Notes: generated by a model not told the origin, from the letters alone. Positions 34,041 to 43,861 are shown, counted from the stretch's first letter. The stretch: DNA of 64,000 nucleotides from Bacteroidales bacterium (GCA_016744655.1 JADGDY010000003.1:1-64000), one strand, 5' to 3'. Numbers and translations are program-made.

Positions 34041-35528
34041 TCAGTCCTTGAGACAGCGAATACTGAGTCCTAAGGGCTTTATGTGATAATATCTATTAAC
34101 TTGGTCCAGATTGTCGTGCATAAAACGGAGCCAAGCTTTAGTGTCTGAATACTCCCTAGAGGACCACCAGTAAGCACCACCGCCAAGGTCAGAGAAAGAA
34201 AAGGAACCGCCATAGGCGATGCACCCACCTGGTTTGGCATCAAAACCACTAGTGTTATTTCCATTCCCATTATTATCCCAACCACTGCTAGATTTCATCT
34301 GTTTAGCCTGATCAGTACCTCTCCATCCTGTACCATCAGCTTCATCCTGACTCATTCCAAGTGCCATTTCCATGGTTTTCCATTCCTCATCACTTGGCAA
34401 ATGCCAGCCAGTTGGACAAGCAGTAAGTGCGGCCTCCCAAGTATAAAGTCTGCCGTAGGTATCTCCATTGGCACTACTATTATCATACCACCAACTATCA
34501 TCAGTTTCATAGTTGAGGTTTTCTGCCATCCAACACTGTGCTCCTATTTCTGTAATTTCATAAGTCTGTCCCCCATAGCTTATATGAGTCTCCCCTGCAC
34601 AACCTTCATTCACATAAACAAATGTTGTAATTTGACTCGTTAACCCTTCTGTATCTTTTACTTCTAATTTAGCTATATAAGAACCTCCAGTGGTGTATTG
34701 ATGGTTTTGAACTTTATTCGTATCCCAATCAGTATCCCATATTCCATCACCTTCGAAATCCCATCTTACTTGTAAACTACTTGATGGGTCGTAGTCGTCA
34801 CTAGATGCTGATGCATCAAAAGTAAAAACTGTACTAATCAAACCTTCAGATGGAGTTAAAGTAAAAAAGGCAGTAGGTTGCGCATTAGCAATCACAGTAA
34901 TGATATTGGAATATTGTGCAGTTAACCCTTCATTATCTTTCACTTCTAATTTAGCCGTATATGAACCAGCAAGGCTGTATTGGTGGTTTTGAGTTTTATT
35001 GGTATCCCAATCTGTATCCCAACTTCCATCACCATCAAAATCCCACCTTACTTGCAAACTGCTTGATGGGTCGTAGTCATCTGTACTTGCACTTGCATCA
35101 AATGAAAAAATGGTTCTAACTTGTCCACTAGTTGGAGACACTGTAAAATTAGGCTCTGGAGGGGTATTACTTGCGGTTACCTCTATATATTCTGTTTTCG
35201 TTTTTGTATCAGAGCCAGCTTTGTTTAATACTGTTAATGTAACAGAATAGACACCTTCATTTTGATAGGTTCTTATTGGGTTTTCTATTGTACTTGTGCT
35301 ATTATCACCAAGTGTCCATAGCCATTCTGTTGGTCTATTTTCCGATTTATCAGTAAAGCTTACTGTTAAAGGTACACGGCCTTTTTTAATATCAGCAGTA
35401 AAATTAGCAACAGGAATTACATTGCTTTCTTCTATTTCTTGTGCTTCTTCTACTTCTTTATCCTTTTCGCATCCTATATAAAATACGGATACTACTGCAA
35501 TACAAATAATTAGGCTTATTCTTTTCAT
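34041..35528 (-). CDS. Lipoprotein with three PKD domains and a FISUMP domain (paralogue 1)
   Basis: The 495-residue protein has a lipoprotein signal (lipobox YIGC, Cys about 20) and a first PKD domain at about 40-118 (WLWTLGDNSTST). Two similar PKD-like domains follow at about 125-212 and 217-302, each with VRWDF(D/E)GDG and WDTDWDTNK. A FISUMP domain occupies about 308-495 (CWMAENLNYE, GWHLPSDEEWK, YWWSS, SIRCLKD). FISUMP is a C-type-lectin-like surface module. The protein is likely exposed on the cell surface for binding. It is paralogous to 37177-38652, but its last 60 residues differ strongly from that copy. Confidence 0.9.
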   Translation of the reverse strand: MKRISLIICIAVVSVFYIGCEKDKEVEEAQEIEESNVIPVANFTADIKKGRVPLTVSFTDKSENRPTEWLWTLGDNSTSTIENPIRTYQNEGVYSVTLTVLNKAGSDTKTKTEYIEVTASNTPPEPNFTVSPTSGQVRTIFSFDASASTDDYDPSSSLQVRWDFDGDGSWDTDWDTNKTQNHQYSLAGSYTAKLEVKDNEGLTAQYSNIITVIANAQPTAFFTLTPSEGLISTVFTFDASASSDDYDPSSSLQVRWDFEGDGIWDTDWDTNKVQNHQYTTGGSYIAKLEVKDTEGLTSQITTFVYVNEGCAGETHISYGGQTYEITEIGAQCWMAENLNYETDDSWWYDNSSANGDTYGRLYTWEAALTACPTGWHLPSDEEWKTMEMALGMSQDEADGTGWRGTDQAKQMKSSSGWDNNGNGNNTSGFDAKPGGCIAYGGSFSFSDLGGGAYWWSSREYSDTKAWLRFMHDNLDQVNRYYHIKPLGLSIRCLKD

Positions 35529-35556
35529 CGTTATATGTGTTAATCAATTAAATATT

Positions 35557-35564
35557 CAAATATA
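35557..35564 (-). promoter_or_regulatory. -7 box of lipoprotein paralogue 1
   Basis: TATATTTG on the minus strand, 29 bases before the start codon. The same 60-base upstream sequence is conserved before paralogue 2. Confidence 0.45.
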
Positions 35565-35694
35565 GAAAAATTATATAGTTAGTTTAAATTCTTGGTAAAC
35601 CTTAGAAAATAATGTTCCCTACTATTAAAATATCAAAGAAACCAATAGTGAATATGATTAACTACAATTATGCTAATAATGATAATAGTATAAC

Positions 35695-37113
35695 TTATAA
35701 ATCCATCATGTTTGTTGGTTTTGATACAATATTCAAATTTCTATCCAAAACTATCATGGTAGGTGTAGCGTAGATATTATAATCAATAGCAGCTTGGGTA
35801 TCCCAACCTTTATAATTACATAAGGTTTCTAAATGTATATTTTTCAAGTTTAGGAACGACTCTAGTTCTTTTTTCTCAGTATCTATACTAATGGTATAAA
35901 CCTGCCAAGTTTCTTGTTTTTCAGTTGTATACCAATCTTGTATTTTTGGTATTAATGTTTTGCAGTGTGGACACCAACTAGCCCAAAAAACGATAAGGAT
36001 GTTCTCTTTGGCTGTTTCTGAAACATTCACATTTTCTCCATTTACATTTGAAAGTTCGATATTAGGAGCAGTTTGTCCAATCTGCATGCTCTCGTACTTC
36101 TCTAGTCTGGCTAAGGCTTCTGATTTTCTTTCCTCATTTTCACATTGTTGCTCCGGGGTTGGATAGTTCTTGGCAATATGTATAATAACCTCCTCCAGTT
36201 GATAACGTTCGAATCCCCTGACCAAATAATCTATCACAAAAGCATACATTTCGGGGTTATCTTGTGTTTTAGGAATGATTTGGTCAACAGCATATTTAAA
36301 GGCTAATTCCAACATACCTTTGCTTTGGTTTTTATCAGCATATAAACCTAAGTATTCTGTGATTTTTGTAGTAAGAATATCTGAATTTATCAAGCTGTTT
36401 TCTAGCCAATCTACTCCATCAAACCAATGTTGTTGTAGATATGCTTTTTGTTCATTAAAAGTTAATCCCATAGGCAAGGTGGGTTTTAAATCGGCTTGAA
36501 TAAATGGCAGAATAAAGTTGTTTTGGTACTTATTCCCCTTTTGACGAACAAATGCAGGCAACAACCCTTGTTGTTTGTTGAATTCTTGATAAGCAATTTG
36601 ATAAAACTCCGAATCTTTATCATACCAATTAATAATAGGATTGAGCAAATCTAAGTTTTGATAATTTATGTTCTTGAACTCTATATACTCCAACCAAATT
36701 TGATTTTCAATACTATTGATAACTACTAGGCTTTTTTGTTCAAAAGGATCATTTATTTGCAATTGTATTTCCTGTTCATTTGCCCAAAAAACTACCTTAT
36801 TTTCTCCGTTGACAACTCTGTATTGGCCTTGTTGATAGTTAGTTTCCCATGAGAAGTCCAAATGGTTAATATCTACCTGCAAACTATCTAAAGTTATTAT
36901 TCTATCCCCCTTTATTTGTTGGAGATAATAGAATTGCTGGTTTGGGTTTTTGACATGAATCTTTATTTGAGCCTCAAGATTTACTATGGTAAATAGAGTA
37001 AACACTAAAACCAAGTTGAGGGATAATATCGATTGCAATTGATTTTCACACTGCTTTGAGATGTAATCACTAAGCCTGCGAAAGTAAATATCTATGATGT
37101 TTTCTGTCTTCAT
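35695..37113 (-). CDS. TlpA-like thiol-disulfide oxidoreductase with large N-terminal domain
   Basis: The 472-residue protein has a long N-terminal region with a signal anchor (about 30-48), a beta-rich DUF4369-like part (about 50-130) and a helical middle. A C-terminal thioredoxin fold (about 345-470) has the redox motif FWASWCPHCKTLIP and a cis-Pro in IYATPTMIV. It would act in the periplasm in disulfide exchange or reduction. It lies between the two PKD-FISUMP lipoproteins on the same strand, 63 bases after paralogue 2. The odd 30-residue extension before the signal could mean the true start is further downstream. Confidence 0.83.
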   Translation of the reverse strand: MKTENIIDIYFRRLSDYISKQCENQLQSILSLNLVLVFTLFTIVNLEAQIKIHVKNPNQQFYYLQQIKGDRIITLDSLQVDINHLDFSWETNYQQGQYRVVNGENKVVFWANEQEIQLQINDPFEQKSLVVINSIENQIWLEYIEFKNINYQNLDLLNPIINWYDKDSEFYQIAYQEFNKQQGLLPAFVRQKGNKYQNNFILPFIQADLKPTLPMGLTFNEQKAYLQQHWFDGVDWLENSLINSDILTTKITEYLGLYADKNQSKGMLELAFKYAVDQIIPKTQDNPEMYAFVIDYLVRGFERYQLEEVIIHIAKNYPTPEQQCENEERKSEALARLEKYESMQIGQTAPNIELSNVNGENVNVSETAKENILIVFWASWCPHCKTLIPKIQDWYTTEKQETWQVYTISIDTEKKELESFLNLKNIHLETLCNYKGWDTQAAIDYNIYATPTMIVLDRNLNIVSKPTNMMDL

Positions 37114-37176
37114 ATTAATTATTCAAATTAATTAGGCAAATAAGGAATTTGTCTTTGGTTACTATAAATCACTTAA

Positions 37177-38652
37177 TCAATCCTTTAGGCAACGTACACT
37201 TCGTCCGAACATCTTGCCGCCATTATTGCGGCGGCTCACTAGGCCGTAGTCGTAGCTGAGGATACGATACCAAGGATCCAAGCTTGTGTACTCACTCGAT
37301 GACCACCAGCTAGCGATGTAGCCAAGGTTGTTGAACGAACCATTGACACTACGGTATCCCCCCGGAAGGGCAGTAAAGCCACTAGTATTTGTTCCATTTC
37401 CATTATTATTCCATCCACTTGTTGCTTTCATTTGTTTTCCTTGATCTGTACCACGGTAGCCAGCCTCATCTGCCTCACTCTGGCTCATGCCCAAGGCCAT
37501 TTCAAAGGTTTTCCATTCCTCATCACTTGGTAAATGCCAACCGTTTGGACAGGCTGAAATTGCTGCCTCCCATGTATAAAGCCTCCCATAGATATCTCCA
37601 TAGTCACTAGTATTATCATACCACCAACTATCTTCAGTTTCGTAATTAAGATTTTCTGCCATCCAGCACTTGGAGTCTATTTCAATGATTTCATAAGTCT
37701 GTCCCCCATAGCTTATATGAGTCTCCCCAGCACAACCTTCGCTCACATTTACAATATCTGTAAATTGACCTGTTAACCCCTCTGTATCTTTTACTACTAA
37801 TTTGGCTGTATAGGAACCAGTGTTGCTGTATTGATGGCTTTGAATTTTATTTGTATCCCAATCAGTATCCCAAGTTCCATCACCTTCAAAATCCCACCTT
37901 ACTTGTAAACTACTTGCTGGGTCAAAATCATCAGTACAAGCTGATGCATCAAAAGTAAACACCACACTAATCAAACCTTCAGATGGAGTTAAGGTGAATG
38001 TGGCAATAGGTTGTGCATTAGCAGTCACCGTAATGTTATTGGAATATTCTGCAGTTAAACCATCAGTATCTTTCACTTCTAATTTTGCTGTATAAGAACC
38101 AGCAATACTGTATTGGTGATTTTGAGTTTTATTGGTATCCCAATCAGTATCCCATATCCCATCACCTTCGAAGTCCCACCTTACTCTTAAACTACTTGTT
38201 GGATCGTAGTCGTCACTACATATTGATGCATCAAAAGTAAAAATCGTATTAATCAATCCACTAGTTGGGGACACTGTAAAGATAGGCACTGGAGCAGTAT
38301 TACTTGCAGTTACCTTTATATATTCTGTTTTTATTTTTGTGTCAGAACCAGCTTTATTTAATACTGTTAATGTTACAGAATAAATACCTTCATTTTGATA
38401 GGTTCTTATTGGGTTTTCTATGGTACTTGTACTATTATCACCAAGTGTCCATAGCCATTCTGTTGGTCTATTTTCTGATTTATCAGTAAAGCTTACTGTT
38501 AAAGGTACACGGCCTTTTTTAATGTCAGCTGAAAAATTAGCAACAGGAATTACGTTGCTTTCTTCTATTACCTCCTCTTCATTATCCTTTTCGCATCCTA
38601 TATAAAATGCGGATATTACTGCAATACAAATAATTAGGCTTATTCTTTTCAT
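37177..38652 (-). CDS. Lipoprotein with three PKD domains and a FISUMP domain (paralogue 2)
   Basis: The 491-residue paralogue of 34041-35528 has the same lipobox, three PKD domains and a FISUMP domain (about 304-491). Before the PGG that begins the last third of FISUMP the two proteins are about 80% identical by eye. After it (last 60 residues) only about 40% match, around an invariant frame of GSF, WWSS, EY, W, R and RCLKD. The DNA for this part is GC-richer (37191-37380 is about 53% by hand count, against 43% for the next 180 bases). Probably a surface binding protein with a variable ligand face. Confidence 0.9.
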   Translation of the reverse strand: MKRISLIICIAVISAFYIGCEKDNEEEVIEESNVIPVANFSADIKKGRVPLTVSFTDKSENRPTEWLWTLGDNSTSTIENPIRTYQNEGIYSVTLTVLNKAGSDTKIKTEYIKVTASNTAPVPIFTVSPTSGLINTIFTFDASICSDDYDPTSSLRVRWDFEGDGIWDTDWDTNKTQNHQYSIAGSYTAKLEVKDTDGLTAEYSNNITVTANAQPIATFTLTPSEGLISVVFTFDASACTDDFDPASSLQVRWDFEGDGTWDTDWDTNKIQSHQYSNTGSYTAKLVVKDTEGLTGQFTDIVNVSEGCAGETHISYGGQTYEIIEIDSKCWMAENLNYETEDSWWYDNTSDYGDIYGRLYTWEAAISACPNGWHLPSDEEWKTFEMALGMSQSEADEAGYRGTDQGKQMKATSGWNNNGNGTNTSGFTALPGGYRSVNGSFNNLGYIASWWSSSEYTSLDPWYRILSYDYGLVSRRNNGGKMFGRSVRCLKD

Positions 38653-38680
38653 CGTTATATGTGTTAATCAATTGAATATT

Positions 38681-38688
38681 CAAATATA
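38681..38688 (-). promoter_or_regulatory. -7 box of lipoprotein paralogue 2
   Basis: TATATTTG on the minus strand, at the same 29-base distance from the start as in paralogue 1. The flanking leader is nearly identical between the copies, so the duplication included the promoter. Confidence 0.45.
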
Positions 38689-38862
38689 GAAAAATACTGT
38701 AAAACTGAACATGCTATCTTTGTATAACATATAAAAACAATTCAACACTTTTAATACATCAAAGAATTTATTAGTAAATAAGACAAAACCTATAAAACAC
38801 TTAACAAAAAGAACACTGCAAGGGGGAATATCGCCTGTAATTTATTTTAAGCATAACAGGCA

Positions 38863-38985
38863 TTGCTGTATTGATAGTTTTGTACTATACTGGCTTCCTA
38901 ATCCCCATCCCCTAGAGAGTCCAACCGCACTTGCTGGTTGCTTGATGGATCGTAATCATCTACACATTCTTCTGAAATAAACATA
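38863..38985 (-). pseudogene. Remnant of a PKD-domain lipoprotein
   Basis: On the minus strand the DNA reads EECVDDYDPSSNQQVRLDSL then GDGD and a stop, matching DDYDPSSSLQVRWDFEGDG of the intact PKD lipoproteins. Further on, the sequence equivalent to NHQYS is recognisable. It is a third, largely deleted copy. Confidence 0.75.
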
Positions 38986-39076
38986 AAGACTGGGGAATAA
39001 TCTAAAAACAAAGTTATTTATTCATCATGAAGCACTCTACTAACTTCTCAATAATAGAAATCTCACTAAAAAACCT

Positions 39077-39084
39077 TAGTTTTG
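39077..39084 (+). promoter_or_regulatory. Possible -7 box of the metallopeptidase-like gene
   Basis: TAGTTTTG matches TAnnTTTG and lies 23 bases before ATG 39108. No -33 TTTG at the expected spacing. Confidence 0.4.
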
Positions 39085-39107
39085 AAAATTGATATACATA
39101 AAGAAAA

Positions 39108-41948
39108 ATGAAAAGACTCCTCCTCTTACTACTCGTTTTATCTATTGTACCAGTTTCTTATGGACAATATTATTCCTCTGGTCAAGATCCTGCTTCATTA
39201 AAATGGAATCAGATCAACAGCCCCAACTTTCAAGTGATTTATCCGCGAGGATATGATTCAGTAGCTCAATATGTAATCAACACCATGGAATATGGTAGAA
39301 TCTTAACTCTAAAGACTCGCCATATAGAAACCAAAAAAATCTCTATTATTCTCCACAATCAAACTGTGAGTAGCAATGCCGAAGTAGCATGGGCTCCTCG
39401 AAGAATGGAATATTATACCGTAACGCCACAATCAACTTATGGCCAACCTTGGTATGAGCAATTAGCCATTCATGAATATACTCATGTGCTTCAAATATCA
39501 GCTATGAATCAAGGCTTCACCAAGTTTCTTTTCAATATCTTTGGAGAACAAATTGCTGTAGGTTTATTTGGATTATATGTCCCCTATTGGTTTATTGAAG
39601 GTGATGCCACAGTATCTGAAACAGCTTTAAGCAAAACAGGAAGAGGTCGCGATCCAAACTTTGAAGCAGAATTACGTTCTCAAATTTTAGAAAAAGGGAA
39701 ATATTCTCTAGAAAAAGCAAGCTTAGGGTCCTACAAAGATTTCACTACAGATCGTTACCATTTAGGTTATTTTTTAGTTGGTCAAGGGAGAGCACTTTAT
39801 GGAGTCGATTTCTGGAATAAACCTTTAGCTAATGTTGGGAAATATCCTCTTGCAGTCGTTCCATTTGGAACAGGTATCCACACCAATTCTGGATTGGGCA
39901 AAAAAGAGTTCTACGAAACCATGTTAGATGATTTATCTGAAAGATGGCAAAGTCAGTTGAATCAAACTCAAGCCGACAATGTAAACCTCTTAAGTCAACA
40001 TAAAAGCTATACCAATTATACCAATAACTTCTTTTTGAACGATAAAAAGATTTTTTCCTTAAAAAAAGACTATCATGATATCGGGAGATTTGTGAGTATA
40101 TCAACCACAGGAAAAGAAAAAAAACTATTTACTCCTGGTTATTATTTTAGTGAGATGATCAGTAAAGGTGGTGATGAAATATGTTGGTCAGAATACCAAT
40201 ACGATCCACGTTGGGGATACAGATCCTTCACGAAGATCTTACTTTATAATACAAAAACTGAAACCAAAAGAACACTCCTAAAGAAAACACGTTATTTCTC
40301 TCCTGTCATTTCTCCGACTGGAAATAACATTGCAGTGGTAGAAGTAGACGAGTTCAGTAATCGCTTTTTAGTCATCTTAGATTCTAAAGATGGAGAAATT
40401 ATTCATAGAATAAAAAGCCCTGATAATGACTTCATTGCCCATCCATCCTGGTCACCAGAGGAGGACATGATAGTTGCTGAGGTCTTAAACTCAAATGGAA
40501 AAGGACTGGCTATTTTTTCTGTTGACGAGCCAAAAGTTCAACGAGTTTTGCCCTACCAGCATATCCACCTTCAATACCCTAGCTTCTGGAAGAAATATAT
40601 TTTATTTGAAGCCGCATATAATGGAATTATGAATGTATATGCATTAGATGTAAGAACTAAATCATTATACCAAACTACAAATACTGCTTTTGGTGCTAGT
40701 GATTACACCATCAGCCCTGATGGAAAAACTATAGCTTTTGCAAACCATAGCGCAATTGGAAAACAACTAGTGACACAAAAATGGGATTCTGATGACTGGA
40801 TACCCATATCCGAAGTTAAAAACCATGCTTACAAATTAGCAGATATATTGAGTGATCAAGTAGATACCATTCTGAATCCTAAATATATTCCAGATACAAA
40901 ATATGAAGTAAAGAAATACAGCAAATTAGCACACCTTTTCAATATCCATAGTTGGAGCCCGATTGGTGTAGATGCTGATAATTCATCACTTAACCCGGGA
41001 ATAAATATCCTTACACAAAACAAACTTTCCACTTTATCTGCTACAGCCGGAATCAATTACAATTTAAACACACAGGCCCCAACTTACTCCGCTGCTATTG
41101 ACTATAGAGGACTATACCCTGCTTTAAATATTGGGATGGATTATGGCAGAAGATTTACTGATATCATTGATGAACAAACACAAGATACCACTTCTTATTA
41201 TTGGTATGAAACCAATATCAATGCTACAGTTTATTTACCGCTTCTATTTACAAGTGGTGCTTGGTCGCATAGCATACAACCTCAGGCAGGATTAAACTAT
41301 AAACAAATAGATCAAGGAGTTGAATTGAACTTCAACTTTAGAAATATAAAATCGACAAATTACACCTTACAATATTCCACAACCAAGAAGTCGCCTTCTC
41401 AAAATCTTTTCCCTGAATTGGGCTTAAGTCTATTGCTGGCTTATAATGAAACCCCTTTCAACACAGATGCTGGAGAAATGCTAGCTACTAATTTGGCGAT
41501 TTATTTACCAGGTTTTTTCAGGCATGATGGATTTAGGTTGATGGGTACATATCAGGACAAAAGCAATAATAACTCAAGCTTCTATTCAGATGTGGCCAGT
41601 CCTGCAAGAGGATACTCCTCTATTAGCTATCAAGACCTCCTCACTATAAGAGCAGACTATCAAGTTCCACTATTATATCCTGATTGGAATTTAAGCTCAC
41701 TAATCTATACCAAAAGGGTAGTGATGGGCTTATTTTATGATTACTCTCAACAACCAGATATACCAAGTGATCACGGCTATGGAGGAAAAAATGATTTCTG
41801 GAGTACAGGAATAGATTTAACAGCTGACGTTCACTTTTTGAGAAGCAAGTTCCCCACACAAATTGGAATTAGAACTGTTTATGTAGATGGCTATAGTAGA
41901 AATTCTCAGGCAGTCAATTTCCAGTTTTTATTTGGTTTGAGTATATAA
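39108..41948 (+). CDS. Outer-membrane protein with gluzincin-like peptidase, TolB-like propeller and beta-barrel
   Basis: The 946-residue protein has a signal peptide (1-19). A metallopeptidase-like domain follows with HEYTH at 122-126 and a downstream Glu in YWFIEGDATVSE (about 164), the HExxH...E pattern of gluzincins (peptidase MA-like). A TolB/WD40-like propeller spans about 320-600 (SPTGNNIAVVEV, SWSPEEDMIVAEV, SPDGKTIAFANHS). The C-terminal region (about 640-946) has alternating strands ending in FQFLFGLSI, an outer-membrane barrel. It probably degrades or senses peptides at the cell surface. A truncated, frameshifted paralogue lies at 33350-33570. Confidence 0.85.
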   Translation: MKRLLLLLLVLSIVPVSYGQYYSSGQDPASLKWNQINSPNFQVIYPRGYDSVAQYVINTMEYGRILTLKTRHIETKKISIILHNQTVSSNAEVAWAPRRMEYYTVTPQSTYGQPWYEQLAIHEYTHVLQISAMNQGFTKFLFNIFGEQIAVGLFGLYVPYWFIEGDATVSETALSKTGRGRDPNFEAELRSQILEKGKYSLEKASLGSYKDFTTDRYHLGYFLVGQGRALYGVDFWNKPLANVGKYPLAVVPFGTGIHTNSGLGKKEFYETMLDDLSERWQSQLNQTQADNVNLLSQHKSYTNYTNNFFLNDKKIFSLKKDYHDIGRFVSISTTGKEKKLFTPGYYFSEMISKGGDEICWSEYQYDPRWGYRSFTKILLYNTKTETKRTLLKKTRYFSPVISPTGNNIAVVEVDEFSNRFLVILDSKDGEIIHRIKSPDNDFIAHPSWSPEEDMIVAEVLNSNGKGLAIFSVDEPKVQRVLPYQHIHLQYPSFWKKYILFEAAYNGIMNVYALDVRTKSLYQTTNTAFGASDYTISPDGKTIAFANHSAIGKQLVTQKWDSDDWIPISEVKNHAYKLADILSDQVDTILNPKYIPDTKYEVKKYSKLAHLFNIHSWSPIGVDADNSSLNPGINILTQNKLSTLSATAGINYNLNTQAPTYSAAIDYRGLYPALNIGMDYGRRFTDIIDEQTQDTTSYYWYETNINATVYLPLLFTSGAWSHSIQPQAGLNYKQIDQGVELNFNFRNIKSTNYTLQYSTTKKSPSQNLFPELGLSLLLAYNETPFNTDAGEMLATNLAIYLPGFFRHDGFRLMGTYQDKSNNNSSFYSDVASPARGYSSISYQDLLTIRADYQVPLLYPDWNLSSLIYTKRVVMGLFYDYSQQPDIPSDHGYGGKNDFWSTGIDLTADVHFLRSKFPTQIGIRTVYVDGYSRNSQAVNFQFLFGLSI

Positions 41949-42182
41949 TTAGAATGATAAAAGAAAGAAAAGAATTGTAAAGTACTTCGCTTAAGATGCT
42001 AGTGCTAAATACAATTTTTAAATCAAGATATTATTTCGTTAGCCCCAACCCTAAAGTCGACCTGACTAAATCATTTAGACAGGGGAGCGAATTAATTGAC
42101 TCAATACAATTAAAAATAGTGACCTTAAAAAACAATACTAATATAGGCAAATGGTCAAAAGCCAAGGATCAAAGGCCAGACC

Positions 42183-43787
42183 TTAAAATCCATTCATCTC
42201 AAATAATACAGTAGGAATCAACAATAAAAACCCAAGAATCACAAAAGCTAAAGCAATTTTCCAGAACCATTTAAACCAAACATCATAAGGGATTTTGGCT
42301 ACTCCCAAACAACCAATTAACACCCCAGAAGTTGGAGTAATCATATTGGTAAAGCCATCGCCAAACTGAAATGCCATTACTGTGGCTTGTCGGGAAACAC
42401 CAATTAAATCGCTAAACGGAGCCATAATGGGCATGGTTAAAGCTGCTTTTGCAGAACCCGATGGGATGATGATATTTAAGCCTGTTTGAATCACATACAT
42501 TATTCCCACAGAAGCTACCTTTCCCATCTCATTCATAGATTGTGACAAATGATACATAATAGAATCGATGATTTTCCCATCTTGAAGAATAACGATGATA
42601 CCACCTGCTAAACCTACGATGAGTGCAGCAGACATAATATCTTTTGCTCCTGCTAGGAATAAATGGGTAATCTCATTTGGCCTGCTTCCCATGGCAATGC
42701 CAGAGGCCAAGCCCATCACAAAGAACAAGGAACCTATTTCTTTTACATACCAACCATATCCCATCACTCCTACAATAAGGAATAGAATAGTAAAAGCCAA
42801 TAAATGAAGAATAAAGAAGTGTATAGATTTTCTTAATGTAATCAAACCGCCGATGGCAAATATGACTGTGGATATTGGAATTACATAACCAGAGAACTCA
42901 CTGTTTCCAATTTTCAAAGTCGTTTCAGGGAAATAAATGGAGAAACCAATTAATGCTCCAAGTATTAATACAAAGCTCAACCAAGCGGCTTTTGGAGTAT
43001 GATAATCAAAACTTACTTCGTTATTCTGATGCTCTTTGCGCCATACTTCATCGGCAGTATACATGGGTGATTTCTTGGGATCTTTCTTTACTTTATTGGC
43101 CCATCTCAAAATAATAGCGAAACCTACCAAGTTGATTACAAACCAACAGAAGATTCTATATTCAATTCCAGAAAACAGAGGAATATCACTTAATCCTTGA
43201 GCAATACCAATGGTAAAAGGATTCAGAATAGCCCCTGCAAAACCAAGGTGAGCTGCAACATATACCATGGACATTCCCGTAATGGAATCATAGCCCATGC
43301 TAATGGCCAGAGGAATGATAACTATGATAAAAGCAATGGTTTCTTCACTCATCCCAAAGATAGCACCAAAGGCACTAAACATGAGCATGATAAGAACCAT
43401 GACGATATTATTCACTCCCAACCTATTCAGAAAATCAATCCGCTCCAATTTTTTGGTGAATCCCAAAAAGGCCATAATCCCCACATCAATAGCTTTACTA
43501 GCATTCATAATCCAAAATGCACCTCCAATGAGCAGGATAAAGATGATGATATCTGCCTGATTTTCGAAACCTTGAAAAAATGCAGTAAACACCTGATAGG
43601 TTTGAGGTGCGTCGGGAACTGCATGGAAAGAGCCATCTACAATTACAGACTTAGAACTGCCATCTGGCATCAACTTATCAACTCGACTGAACTCACCACT
43701 TGGAATAAACCAAGTCATTATCGCACTCGCTATGATGATAAAAAATACGATGACATAAGTATGCGGAATGTTTCTTTTCTTGGCCAT
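42183..43787 (-). CDS. YfcC-family membrane transporter
   Basis: The 534-residue protein has about 12 hydrophobic segments. The opening IPHTYVIVFFIIIASAIMTWFIPSG-type stretch, the internal FGMSEETIAF, and the late NIIIPSGSAKAALTMPIMAP and NMITPTSGVL re-entrant motifs are those of the YfcC / DcuC-related family (ion transporter superfamily). These carry basic amino acids, peptides or C4-dicarboxylates. The substrate here is not predictable. It has its own promoter at 43806-43835 and no operon partner. Confidence 0.88.
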   Translation of the reverse strand: MAKKRNIPHTYVIVFFIIIASAIMTWFIPSGEFSRVDKLMPDGSSKSVIVDGSFHAVPDAPQTYQVFTAFFQGFENQADIIIFILLIGGAFWIMNASKAIDVGIMAFLGFTKKLERIDFLNRLGVNNIVMVLIMLMFSAFGAIFGMSEETIAFIIVIIPLAISMGYDSITGMSMVYVAAHLGFAGAILNPFTIGIAQGLSDIPLFSGIEYRIFCWFVINLVGFAIILRWANKVKKDPKKSPMYTADEVWRKEHQNNEVSFDYHTPKAAWLSFVLILGALIGFSIYFPETTLKIGNSEFSGYVIPISTVIFAIGGLITLRKSIHFFILHLLAFTILFLIVGVMGYGWYVKEIGSLFFVMGLASGIAMGSRPNEITHLFLAGAKDIMSAALIVGLAGGIIVILQDGKIIDSIMYHLSQSMNEMGKVASVGIMYVIQTGLNIIIPSGSAKAALTMPIMAPFSDLIGVSRQATVMAFQFGDGFTNMITPTSGVLIGCLGVAKIPYDVWFKWFWKIALAFVILGFLLLIPTVLFEMNGF

Positions 43788-43805
43788 TTTCTAAATTTTA
43801 GCTCA

Positions 43806-43835
43806 CAAAAATAGAACATTAAATCAGAGCGCAAA
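43806..43835 (-). promoter_or_regulatory. Promoter of the YfcC-type transporter
   Basis: On the minus strand TTTG (43832-43835) and TATTTTTG (43806-43813) are 18 bases apart, both perfect elements. Initiation near 43799 leaves a leader of about 12 bases. Confidence 0.7.
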
Positions 43836-43861
43836 GAAACAATAGAGGATAAATCAATACT

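Larger units (their letters stand above)
38653..39107. other. Intergenic region with remnant of a third PKD lipoprotein
   Basis: About 455 bases without an intact gene. It carries the promoter of paralogue 2, a decayed PKD fragment (38863-38985), a block shared with 33221-33255, and a TAGTTTTG box (39077-39084) for the downstream gene. Confidence 0.7.

Noticed and set aside
34041-38652. Complete diversity-generating retroelement at the FISUMP locus
   Set aside because: No reverse transcriptase frame and no template-repeat copy of the variable ends occur in the window. Only the target-like pattern is supported.
41996-42214. 72-codon open frame between the metallopeptidase-like gene and the transporter
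   Set aside because: No recognisable domain or promoter. It overlaps the transporter's 3' end, so it is probably chance.
43197-43814. 205-codon frame opposite the YfcC-type gene
   Set aside because: His/Asn-rich shadow antisense to membrane-helix coding sequence, with no family match.
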